Part shown: positions 52,578 through 59,832 of the stretch, piece after piece
Position numbering within the stretch: position 1 is the stretch's first letter
How the letters are laid out: the number at the start of each line of letters is the position of its first letter
Assembly: GCF_007991635.1 (NCBI RefSeq)
Contig: NZ_BJYS01000002.1
Span: forward strand, 1-64,000
Reading direction: 5' to 3'
DNA length: 64,000 nt
From: Adhaeribacter aerolatus
GTDB lineage: Bacteria; Bacteroidota; Bacteroidia; Cytophagales; Hymenobacteraceae
Program-made: the position numbers and the translations under genes
Notes under the pieces: generated by a model
Seen by the model: the letters and a program-made list of their open reading frames with translations, nothing else
Databases searched by the model: none
What the model was told of the DNA's origin: nothing

Positions 52578-53900
52578 TTATTTTTCTTTTTGTAATCTAA
52601 CTGCAATATCAAAAATATTTCCGCCGGTATCTGCGCCAAAAGCTCGCTCTACGCCCTCCAGAATGCCCGCCAGGTTAAAAGTTTTGGCGCCGGCCTGATT
52701 TATCTGGCTGTCGTTGGTGGTAGTCCATTGTTGCACCCAGGCCGGGCGCTGGTTGGCCAATTGCAGCCGCAGGTCGGTTTGCGGCGCGTTTAATTTGGTC
52801 AGTTTTATTTTGATAAAGTGGGTGAAGGGCTTCAGCGGATCGGTATTTTTGCCGCTAACGCCCGGTAAAGTCCGGAACTGGGCCGCCGGGTAAATATTGG
52901 TGATTTGGGCATCCGTGTTTTCGGCCTGAATTTTCAGGTTTTGTTTCAGGTAGCCGGCACCTGTAAAGGCGGCGGGTAATCCGCTAAAGTTGGCGCCCAC
53001 TATCATTTCTACGGGGGCTTTCAGGTCGCTGATGGTAATGGCCTGGCAACTGCCATTTTCGGCCACGCAATACCAGTTGCCCGCCGGCATATATTTATCC
53101 AGCACCGAGTAAGCCGGCGCCTCGAAGGTGAAACCGGAATGCAGTTCCTCCGGAAACGTATTTTTTACCAGCGACCGGTTAAATAAACTTACCAGTTCGG
53201 GTTTGCCCATTACCCAAACGTAATACGGGATGGGCGTGTCGCAGCAATTAGCAATGGTTTTCTGGGCCGACTTCTGGGCCGGGTAAAAGGTGCCGTCAAA
53301 ATCGGAAGTAGCCGCAAAAACCGAAAGCGCCTGGCCCTGCTGTTTCGCTTTAGATAATACCCGGTAAATATCGGTGCTGACGTAACTGACGGCCCGGTTA
53401 TTTTCGGGGGAATAAATAAAATCAGAAATTAAAATATTAATGCCGTTTTGGTTCTGCGAAATAATAGAATCCAGAATAGCCGGAATGGTGGTGCTGGAAG
53501 CGGATTGCTGGATGCCGTAGCGCATGGTGCGTGCCAACTGATCGTAGGTGGTGGGGTACGGTTTCTCGCGCACCTCAAAATAATTTTTATTCTGAATCAG
53601 ATTGCTCTGCTGGATGCTCGCCAGAAATGGGTCGATGGTTTGCTGAAACTGGGTAATACCTTCGGCTTTGTTTGTGGGCATAAACCCTTTCATGCTGCCC
53701 GAAACCTCTAAAAATACATTTACCTGGCTAATACTGGTGCTGGCTGCCGGCGCTGGTTTTTCTTTCCCAGCTGTCGGGGCGGTCGATTTTGTTTCGGCTT
53801 TTTTATCGCCGCCGCCGCTGCAGGCCGAAATAAAAAGCAACAGCAGGCACGCGAAGGCGGCCGGTATATTTTGGGGTAATCGGGTACGGCGGAGGGTCAT
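52578..53900 (-). CDS. Lipoprotein with von Willebrand A-like domain
   Basis: 440 aa from the ATG at 53900, which places a lipobox (LLLLFISACSGGG, Cys27) correctly; an ATG 48 bp upstream only lengthens the signal. A Lys/Pro/Ala linker (30-55) leads to an alpha/beta domain opening QVNVFLEVSGSMKGFM. This is the vWA MIDAS position D-x-S-x-S with the first Asp replaced by Glu (EVSGS, 65-69). Later ILISDFIYSP and FAATSDFDGTFYPA supply candidate further metal contacts. The C-terminal third is beta-rich. Anchored facing the periplasm, it may act as a binding or scaffold subunit. First gene of the motor/ATPase cluster. Confidence 0.75.
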   Translation of the reverse strand: MTLRRTRLPQNIPAAFACLLLLFISACSGGGDKKAETKSTAPTAGKEKPAPAASTSISQVNVFLEVSGSMKGFMPTNKAEGITQFQQTIDPFLASIQQSNLIQNKNYFEVREKPYPTTYDQLARTMRYGIQQSASSTTIPAILDSIISQNQNGINILISDFIYSPENNRAVSYVSTDIYRVLSKAKQQGQALSVFAATSDFDGTFYPAQKSAQKTIANCCDTPIPYYVWVMGKPELVSLFNRSLVKNTFPEELHSGFTFEAPAYSVLDKYMPAGNWYCVAENGSCQAITISDLKAPVEMIVGANFSGLPAAFTGAGYLKQNLKIQAENTDAQITNIYPAAQFRTLPGVSGKNTDPLKPFTHFIKIKLTKLNAPQTDLRLQLANQRPAWVQQWTTTNDSQINQAGAKTFNLAGILEGVERAFGADTGGNIFDIAVRLQKEK

Positions 53901-54186
53901 GGAGTTAATATTTATGTATGCCTGGCAAATTAAATACCAAAAATGCAATGTATGTCTTACGAACGAACGAAACGAGTGTTGTTGGTTGATGGTTGTCGGT
54001 TTTTGGTTGTCAGGATTGGAGCGTGGAATAATATTTTATAAAACCGTTTAAAAGTTTCTTACAGGTTAGAATATTGCTTAAAAGATAATGTCGTGCTGTT
54101 TACGCACTGTAATATCGGGTTGAGTAAAATATTATTTTATCAGTGCGTAATAAAAAGTTTAAAATTAAAATTTAAGTAACTCACAT

Positions 54187-54244
54187 TTGTCATTCAGGAG
54201 GAACCTATTTAGTAGTCTGCCAAATAGGTTCCTCCTGAATAACA
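54187..54244. repeat. TCATTCAGGAGGAA hairpin repeat, copy 3
   Basis: 19-bp perfect stem ATTCAGGAGGAACCTATTT (54192-54210) with 54222-54240. The inner arm CCTATTT differs from the ACTTGTT of the 42551 copy, and the opposite arm changes to match. It lies in the 53901-54387 spacer. Confidence 0.8.
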
Positions 54245-54344
54245 GGTGTGAATACCAACAGCCTGGTATCATGCAGCACCTCCAAATTAATATTTTCTGG
54301 CCTGTATTCAATAGCGGTATTAGACTTCAACCCTAACAACCAAC

Positions 54345-54390
54345 AACCACCAACTATCAACCAACAACTATCAACCAACAACCAAACCTA
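54345..54390 (-). repeat. GGTTGTTGGTTGATAG tandem repeat starting at a stop codon
   Basis: On the minus strand the TAG of the nucleotidyltransferase gene is followed by GTTTGGTTGTTGGTTGATAG units repeated about three times. A related GTTGTTGGTTGATGGTTGTC piece lies near 53978. Confidence 0.6.
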
Positions 54391-55383
54391 TTCACTGAAA
54401 TTAATTTCCGTATTGTCGCCGATGTTAAAGCTGTGGGTCAGGCCCAGCAGGGAGGCGTCGCTGCCCACAATGGAGTCGTGCATCACGGCGTTGCGGAGTT
54501 CGCTGTAAGACCCGATAATAGAATCGTGCAGAATGGTGTGCTGCACAATGGTATAATCGCCGATGGCAACGTTGGGGCCAATAATAGAATTTGAAATAAC
54601 GCAGTGCTCGCCAATGCTGACGGGCGGAATAATAATGGTGTTGGGAAACTGTAAATTATTATCCCGGAAGGGTGGGCGGTTGAGCAGAATGGCATTGGCC
54701 TGTAGCAAGGTTTCTTTCCGGCCGCAGTCGAACCAGTTATCTACCGGCAGGGTGGCCATTTTTTCGCCGTTTTTAATCAGGTGCATCAGCGCATCCGACA
54801 GGTGGTATTCGCCCTGGGTTTTTATTCCTTCGCCGATAAGATAGGTAAGCGCCTGCACCAGGTTAGCCGGGTTATTAATTTTATACAGGCCCACCAGGGC
54901 CACGTTCGATTTCGGAATTTTGGGTTTCTCTACTACCTTGGTTACAAACTCGTCCTGACCCAATTCGGTAACCCCAAACAGTGAGGGCGTATCTACTTTT
55001 TTCACGCCCAGGATAGTGCCCGGATACTGGATCAGCTTCTGCATGTCTACGTCTACCACGGTATCGCCCAGCATAATAATGATATCGGCTTCGTTCTGGT
55101 AGGTTTCGCGGGCTACATACAAGGCGTGGCCCAGGCCCTCGCGGGGTTCCTGCACCACAAATTCGGCCCTGATTTGCGGATACTCCCGCTTTACAAAAGA
55201 CTCTATTTTATCGCCGAGATAGCCGATAATAAAAACAAAATCTTCGATGCCGCCGGCCAGCAAACGCTCAATAATATGGCCCAGAATGGTATTGCCTGCC
55301 ACCGGAATCAGCGATTTGGGTTGGGTATGGGTATGCGGACGCAGCCGGGAACCAATACCTGCAACGGGAATAATTGCTTTCAT
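54388..55383 (-). CDS. Sugar-phosphate nucleotidyltransferase with hexapeptide-repeat domain
   Basis: 331 aa from the ATG at 55383 (an upstream start at 55479 adds 32 non-conserved residues). The N-terminal nucleotidyltransferase domain has KAIIPVAGIGSRLRPHT (nucleotide loop G-x-G-x-R-L-x-P), PKSLIPVAGNTILGHIIERL and the metal-binding MLGDTVVDVD. The C-terminal part shows left-handed beta-helix hexads (VSIGEHCVISNSIIGPNVAI, then SIIGSYSELRNAVMHDSIVG). Enzymes of this type activate hexose-1-phosphate to NDP-sugar; the nucleotide and sugar cannot be told. Its relation to the neighbouring motor cluster is unclear: same strand, about 490 bp away. Confidence 0.9.
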   Translation of the reverse strand: MKAIIPVAGIGSRLRPHTHTQPKSLIPVAGNTILGHIIERLLAGGIEDFVFIIGYLGDKIESFVKREYPQIRAEFVVQEPREGLGHALYVARETYQNEADIIIMLGDTVVDVDMQKLIQYPGTILGVKKVDTPSLFGVTELGQDEFVTKVVEKPKIPKSNVALVGLYKINNPANLVQALTYLIGEGIKTQGEYHLSDALMHLIKNGEKMATLPVDNWFDCGRKETLLQANAILLNRPPFRDNNLQFPNTIIIPPVSIGEHCVISNSIIGPNVAIGDYTIVQHTILHDSIIGSYSELRNAVMHDSIVGSDASLLGLTHSFNIGDNTEINFSE

Positions 55384-55617
55384 GCTGGGTTTTGTTAGGG
55401 CGTGCAATATAAATAATAATATGTATTGGCAATGGTTTGCGGGCACAAACCAGCCGTAATTAGTAGGGTGGGCAGCCAATATTATTTTTATTCGGTCCGG
55501 CTCCCGTATTTATCTGGAGTTTTACGTATTTATAACCGTGATTACCTAAATTCGTACCTTTATCCCGTTACGGTATAAAATTACTTTAACTTAAAACCGG
55601 TAAAATCGCTGAAAACT

Positions 55618-56196
55618 ATGAAAAAATTAATGCTTTACTTTTTTGGGTTAGTGGTGTTGCTTTCCCAGAGCTCCTGCGGATACAACGAAATGGTAGCCAA
55701 AGACGAAAATGTTGGCGCTAAATGGGCGCAGGTACAAAACGCCTACCAGCGCCGCGCCGATTTGGTGCCTAACCTGGTAAATACCGTTAAAGGAGCGGCC
55801 AACTTCGAGAAAAGCACGCTAACCGATGTAATTAATGCCCGGGCCAAAGCCACCAGCATGCAGATAAGTCCCGAAAATTTGACCCCCGAAAATATTGCCG
55901 CCTTTCAGGCAGCGCAGGGCCAGTTAAGCGGTTCGCTTTCGCGCTTAATGGCTACCGTCGAAAGTTACCCCGAGCTGAAGTCGAACCAGAACTTCCTGGA
56001 ACTGCAGGCCCAGCTGGAAGGTACGGAAAACCGGATTTCGGTAGAGCGGATGCATTTTAATAATGCCGTGCAGGACTATAATACCTATATCCGGTCGTTT
56101 CCGCGCAATATTTTTGCCGGTATGTTTGGCTTCGAACGTAAAACGCCTTTTGCCGCCGACCCAGGAGCACAACGGGCGCCATCGGTACAGTTTTAA
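55618..56196 (+). CDS. lemA: LemA family lipoprotein
   Basis: 192 aa. N-terminal hydrophobic segment ends in a lipobox-like VLLSQSSCGYNE. The LemA helical bundle follows: NVGAKWAQVQNAYQRRADLVPNL, then ENRISVERMHFNNAVQDYNTYIRSFP and NIFAGMFGFE, all highly typical. LemA proteins are membrane-linked with mostly exposed helical domains and occur beside TPM-domain proteins, as here. Molecular function is unknown. First of a four-gene plus-strand set. Confidence 0.93.
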   Translation: MKKLMLYFFGLVVLLSQSSCGYNEMVAKDENVGAKWAQVQNAYQRRADLVPNLVNTVKGAANFEKSTLTDVINARAKATSMQISPENLTPENIAAFQAAQGQLSGSLSRLMATVESYPELKSNQNFLELQAQLEGTENRISVERMHFNNAVQDYNTYIRSFPRNIFAGMFGFERKTPFAADPGAQRAPSVQF

Positions 56197-56198
56197 AT

Positions 56199-56340
56199 AA
56201 GTTAAAAGTTTAAGGTTGAAAGTTAAAGTTTTATAAATGAGGCAGCGTATGCCCCAGAACTTTCAAATATTGCGTGATTTCTGCGCTTGATAGTGGTCTG
56301 AAGCTGATAAAACTTTCAACCTTAAACTTTTAATATTTAA
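56199..56340. repeat. Inverted pair of TTAAAAGTTTAAGGTTGAAAG-type repeats
   Basis: TTAAAAGTTTAAGGTTGAAA just after the lemA stop is matched by its exact reverse complement about 85 bp later, just before the next gene (AACTTTCAACCTTAAACTTT at about 56311). The pair, 23 bp each, could form a long-loop hairpin in the transcript between the two genes. Confidence 0.7.
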
Positions 56341-56352
56341 CTACACAACAGC

Positions 56353-56790
56353 ATGAAAGATACCATTACGCCCGAAGACGAGCAGCAGATAGAAAATGCC
56401 ATTAAACAAGCCGAAGAGAATACTTCCGGCGAAATACGGGTGCACATTGAAAACAAATGTGAGATAGACGTGCTGGACCGGGCTACCCAGGTATTTGCCT
56501 ATTTGCACATGCACCAAACGGCGTTGCGCAACGGCGTGTTATTTTACGTGGCGCTCAAGAGCCATAAGTTTGCTGTTCTCGGCGATGCCGGTATTAACGC
56601 CGTGGTGCCGCCTAACTTCTGGAACGAAATTACCAGTCTGGTAATCGGGTACTTTAAGCAAGAGAAATATGCCGAAGGTTTAGCCAAAGGCATCATAATG
56701 GCCGGCGAGCAGCTAAAAACTTATTTCCCGAACAAAGGCGAATCGGATATAAACGAATTAAAAAACGATATTTCCTACGGGAAAGATTGA
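56353..56790 (+). CDS. TPM domain-containing protein (short, soluble)
   Basis: 145 aa consisting of one TPM domain (TLP18.3/Psb32/MOLO-1): ITPEDEQQIENAIKQAEENTSGEIRVHIENK opens it, VLFYVALKSHKFAVLGDAGINAVVP is the core strand, and MAGEQLKTYFP the last helix. There is no signal peptide, so it appears cytosolic, unlike the next gene product. It is part of the LemA/TPM cluster. Confidence 0.88.
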   Translation: MKDTITPEDEQQIENAIKQAEENTSGEIRVHIENKCEIDVLDRATQVFAYLHMHQTALRNGVLFYVALKSHKFAVLGDAGINAVVPPNFWNEITSLVIGYFKQEKYAEGLAKGIIMAGEQLKTYFPNKGESDINELKNDISYGKD

Positions 56791-56884
56791 TAACGGCAAT
56801 GGCTAAATATTAAGCGGATAAACGGAATATTCTCAGCCTTTCCGACCTGCTAATGCCCCCTGTTAAGTTGCCAATACCCAGGTC

Positions 56885-57676
56885 ATGATGATGAAGAAAA
56901 GCTTTTTGTTAATATTTTTTTATACCGTAATCGGCTTGTGGTCTGCCTGGGCGCAGGAAGGTGCCGAGATTCCGGCGCGACCCAACCCGCCGCGCCTGGT
57001 AAACGACCTGGCCAATATTCTGAGCCCCGATGAAGAAGCGGCCCTCGAACAGAAACTGGTGGCCTATAACGACTCTACTTCTACCCAGATTGCGGTAGTA
57101 AATATTACTTCTATCGGGCCTTACGATATTTCGGATTATGCCGTGCGCTTAGCCGAAAGCTGGGGCATCGGGCAGAAAGGCAAGAACAACGGTATCCTCA
57201 TTTTAACGGCAGTAAACGAGCGTAAAGTAAATATTACCACCGGCTACGGCATGGAAGGCGTAGTGCCCGATGCCATAGCCAAACGTATTACCGAATATAC
57301 CCTTAAACCCAACTACCGCGACGGTAAATATTACCAGGGCCTGAACGAGGCTACCGATTTTATTATTGATGTGGCCAGCGGTCAGTATCAGGCCGATCCG
57401 CAGGATAACAGCGAAGGCGATACACCTATTATGTTCTGGCTGATTATTGGTTTCCTGGTGCTGATTGTACTTATAAACCTGCGGAAACGGGGCGGCGGTG
57501 GCCGGGGTGGCGGCGGTATGCGCACCTTGGGCGGTCCTTTCTTCCCGCCGGTAGTGTTTGGCGATTTTTCCGGTGGACGCGGTCCTTTTGGAGGTGGCGG
57601 ATTTGGCGGCGGTGGCGGCTTCGGTGGTTTTGGGGGCGGTAGCTTTGGCGGCGGCGGCGCCAGCAGCGATTGGTAA
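56885..57676 (+). CDS. TPM domain-containing membrane protein (YgcG family)
   Basis: 263 aa: signal peptide (about 1-23, ending SAWAQ), TPM domain (about 35-155; NDLANILSPDEEAALEQKL and ILTAVNERKVNITTGYGMEGVVPD), one transmembrane helix (about 180-197, FWLIIGFLVLIVLINL), and a Gly/Phe-rich tail of about 60 residues ending SSDW. The tail GGGGFGGGG-type repeat is normal for YgcG-like proteins. The domain is thought to act in phosphatase-like or membrane-protein maintenance roles, but this is not settled. Co-oriented with lemA upstream and a small membrane protein downstream. Confidence 0.9.
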   Translation: MMMKKSFLLIFFYTVIGLWSAWAQEGAEIPARPNPPRLVNDLANILSPDEEAALEQKLVAYNDSTSTQIAVVNITSIGPYDISDYAVRLAESWGIGQKGKNNGILILTAVNERKVNITTGYGMEGVVPDAIAKRITEYTLKPNYRDGKYYQGLNEATDFIIDVASGQYQADPQDNSEGDTPIMFWLIIGFLVLIVLINLRKRGGGGRGGGGMRTLGGPFFPPVVFGDFSGGRGPFGGGGFGGGGGFGGFGGGSFGGGGASSDW

Positions 57677-57731
57677 AGCCATTTAGCCCGGATTATGCCA
57701 GTTACGCCTTAACCCATTCGTAAATAATATT

Positions 57732-57962
57732 ATGAATATTATAGAGAAAGGCACCGGCAAGCAAATAGATTTTCTGGAAAAGGTAAATAAAAGTACCTGG
57801 AAGAAATGGCTGGCCTTAATCGTAATTCTCTTACTGCTGGCCGGCGGAATATTTCTGCTAAAATTATATCCCCTGGTCTTTTCACATTACGATTTTATTT
57901 TCATCGCCTTTTTTGTAGTGATAGCTAGCTACTTTTTAATTCGGGTGCTTCGGATGAAGTAA
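57732..57962 (+). CDS. Small two-helix membrane protein
   Basis: 76 aa with two hydrophobic helices (about 26-46, WLALIVILLLLAGGIFLLKL, and 50-70, HYDFIFIAFFVVIASYFLI) after a charged N terminus. No family recognised. It lies 55 bp after the TPM protein on the same strand and probably belongs to that unit. Confidence 0.6.
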   Translation: MNIIEKGTGKQIDFLEKVNKSTWKKWLALIVILLLLAGGIFLLKLYPLVFSHYDFIFIAFFVVIASYFLIRVLRMK

Positions 57963-58119
57963 TTGTAAGAAAGAATATTTCTGCCCAGTAGATTGTGTAG
58001 CAAAACTAACACTTAAGAAAAAGTTAACAGATAGGAAGATAAGCCTTAACGTTGTTGCTCATCGTAAAACGGGAAACAGAAAAAAATTTAATTTCATAGA
58101 TTAGCTAAAATTATAAACG

Positions 58120-58356
58120 ATGACTTTTGAAACAATTAACATACAAAGCGATTCAGGTAGTCAGGAGATTAGATTACCCGATAATTATAAAATTAATGAT
58201 GATAAAGTCTATGTTAAGAAAATAGGCAATGCTTTATATTTAATTCCATTTCATAATCCTTGGCAAAACCTATTCGAAAGTCTTGATAAATTCACACCTG
58301 ATTTTATGGAAGAAAGAAATCAATCGGACAATCAAGCCCGGGAAGCATTTGACTAA
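58120..58356 (+). CDS. vapB: VapB-type antitoxin
   Basis: 78 aa. An AbrB/MraZ-like swapped-hairpin N terminus (SGSQEIRLPDNYKINDDKVYVKKIGN) is followed by a short, acidic C-terminal tail (FESLDKFTPDFMEERNQSDNQ) of the sort that wraps the toxin. The stop overlaps the toxin start (TAATG at 58354-58358). It neutralises the toxin and represses the operon in the usual model. Here the toxin gene is interrupted. Confidence 0.85.
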   Translation: MTFETINIQSDSGSQEIRLPDNYKINDDKVYVKKIGNALYLIPFHNPWQNLFESLDKFTPDFMEERNQSDNQAREAFD

Positions 58357-58756
58357 TGACTTACTTGCTCGATACTAATATTTGCATTTATATCATTAAG
58401 AGAAAACCTGCCATTGTACTTGAAAAGTTTAGCCGAATAACTTTAGGTAGTGTTGCCATTTCTACCATCACTTTAGCCGAATTAGAGTATGGTGTCCGAA
58501 AAAGTACCAATCCGGAAAAAATATAGAAGCACTTACCCAATTTCTAGTGCCGCTCGATATAATAGCTTTTGATTATGAGGCAACAATAGCATATGGTAAA
58601 ATAAGGGCAGATTTAGAAAAGAAAGGCACGCCTATTGGGCCACTTGATACCCTTATTGCCGCCCATGCCTTAAGTTTAAATATGACTTTAGTAACAAACA
58701 ACGAAAAAGAGTTTAATAGAATAGCAGGATTAAAAATCGAGAATTGGGCGAAATAA
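58356..58756 (+). pseudogene. vapC: VapC toxin (PIN-domain RNase) with a one-base frameshift
   Basis: Frame 1 from the ATG at 58356 gives MTYLLDTNICIYIIKRKPAI, continuing through ITLAELEYGVRKSTNPEKI to a TAG at 58524-58526. Another frame resumes at once with ALTQFLVPLDIIAFDYEATI and ends at 58756 with IGPLDTLIAAHALSLNMTLVTNN. Together they make a complete PIN domain with acidic residues in LLDTN, AELEYG and LDTLIA. A run of six A residues (58516-58521), where seven would keep the frame (NPEKNIEAL), is the break point. Options are true inactivation, phase variation at the homopolymer, slippage, or a base-calling error. Confidence 0.85.
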
Positions 58757-59073
58757 CAGCTTTGAATGACTAGAAAATAATTAAGTAAGACCGCTCATCG
58801 CAGAGCTGAGAATTATTTTTAATATTTTTTTAAGTCGTTTAATATTGACGCTGTTTAGTATTTCTAGTCTCGAATGATCGATGCGCCATTGGTGGTGTTA
58901 TCACCGCCAATCTTAAAGCTTTTTGTAAACAGAATACTTTTTCTAGCGAAGCTCATTTATTACCAGTTAGCAGGATTTTGTCTATAATCCAATTCCTGAT
59001 CTTATAAGTTTGAAGTCCGCAAAGAATATTGATTTAAAAGAAAATCATTGATATAACCATAAGCAGCATCCAG
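58757..59073. other. Intergenic region with one hairpin
   Basis: About 317 bp. A 10-bp stem ATTGGTGGTG / CACCGCCAAT at 58888-58911 (one G-T pair) is the only structure; it may be a terminator or a remnant repeat. No open frame of note. Confidence 0.4.
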
Positions 59074-59463
59074 ATGAAATCTGCGGTCTTGATCTTTTTT
59101 CTTGGGTTAATAATTCCGGTATGTTGTGATGCGCAAACCAGCAATATTGGTAAAGCAACTGGCGACAGTGTTATGATTACCATATTCCTGAAACATCAGC
59201 AGGATAAAAATTTAAAAGAAATCCAGAAAGTACAGGAATCTAATAAATTGTGGGAAATATTCCCACCCAAAGAAGCGCGGGTAGTTTCGTGGTACGTTAT
59301 GATGGGTATTGGGCAAGTGGTTACGGTTAAAATTCCGGCATCTGCTTTAAGAACTTTAAACCTGGCTATTGAAAACGGGGCTTGGGGTGCTTTCGATACC
59401 GAGTTTTACCCGACCTACGATTACGTACCGGTTTGGCAGAGTAGGGTAAAAAGTAAAAAATAA
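59074..59463 (+). CDS. Small exported protein of unknown function
   Basis: 129 aa with a signal peptide (about 1-21; IFFLGLIIPVCCDAQ). The mature part has VMITIFLKHQQDKNLKEIQK, then VVSWYVMMGIGQVVTVKIPA, a beta-alpha-beta ferredoxin-like pattern, and ends basic. No named family recognised. It is followed 30 bp later by a second ferredoxin-like small protein. Confidence 0.6.
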   Translation: MKSAVLIFFLGLIIPVCCDAQTSNIGKATGDSVMITIFLKHQQDKNLKEIQKVQESNKLWEIFPPKEARVVSWYVMMGIGQVVTVKIPASALRTLNLAIENGAWGAFDTEFYPTYDYVPVWQSRVKSKK

Positions 59464-59493
59464 TGTTTCTTACCTGATTTATAGCAGTTCTGT

Positions 59494-59811
59494 ATGCCGC
59501 CAACTCAAGTTTACTACACTTTATTAGTATATATCCGCGAAGGCCAGGAATCCATATATCAGGACTACGAAAACAAAGTTTTGCCGCTGCTGCCGAAGTA
59601 TAAAGGAAAGCTCGAACTCCGGTTAAAAAATTCTATAACTTCTCCCAACCACCCTGATGAAATCCATGTTGTATCCTTTCCGACAATAGCTGATTTTGAA
59701 GCCTACCGGAACGACCCCAAAAGGCTAAGTCTTGCCAGGTTATTTGAGGCGTCAGTTGCCAAAGCGGTGTTGATTCAGGGCATAAAAGTAGATTCAGAAA
59801 GTTCTGGTTAA
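59494..59811 (+). CDS. DUF1330 family protein
   Basis: 105 aa, cytosolic. The dimeric alpha/beta-barrel pattern is YYTLLVYIREGQESIYQDYE at the start and PDEIHVVSFPTIADFEAYRN followed by RLFEASVAKAVLIQGIKV, close to DUF1330 proteins. Function of the family is not established. Confidence 0.75.
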   Translation: MPPTQVYYTLLVYIREGQESIYQDYENKVLPLLPKYKGKLELRLKNSITSPNHPDEIHVVSFPTIADFEAYRNDPKRLSLARLFEASVAKAVLIQGIKVDSESSG

Positions 59812-59832
59812 TACGTTTGAAAATTGATTTCC

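Noticed and set aside
54388-55383. Including the sugar nucleotidyltransferase in the motor/ATPase cluster
   Set aside because: It is on the same strand but about 490 bp away, has an ordinary metabolic function, and two repeat elements lie between.
57203-57682. 159-codon Ala/Thr-rich frame opposite the TPM protein
   Set aside because: Arises from the complement of the Gly-rich tail; low complexity and no start context.
58356-58756. Programmed ribosomal frameshift in vapC
   Set aside because: The A6 tract could allow slippage, but there is no clear stimulatory structure after it and VapC toxins are not known to need frameshifting; a missing base is simpler.
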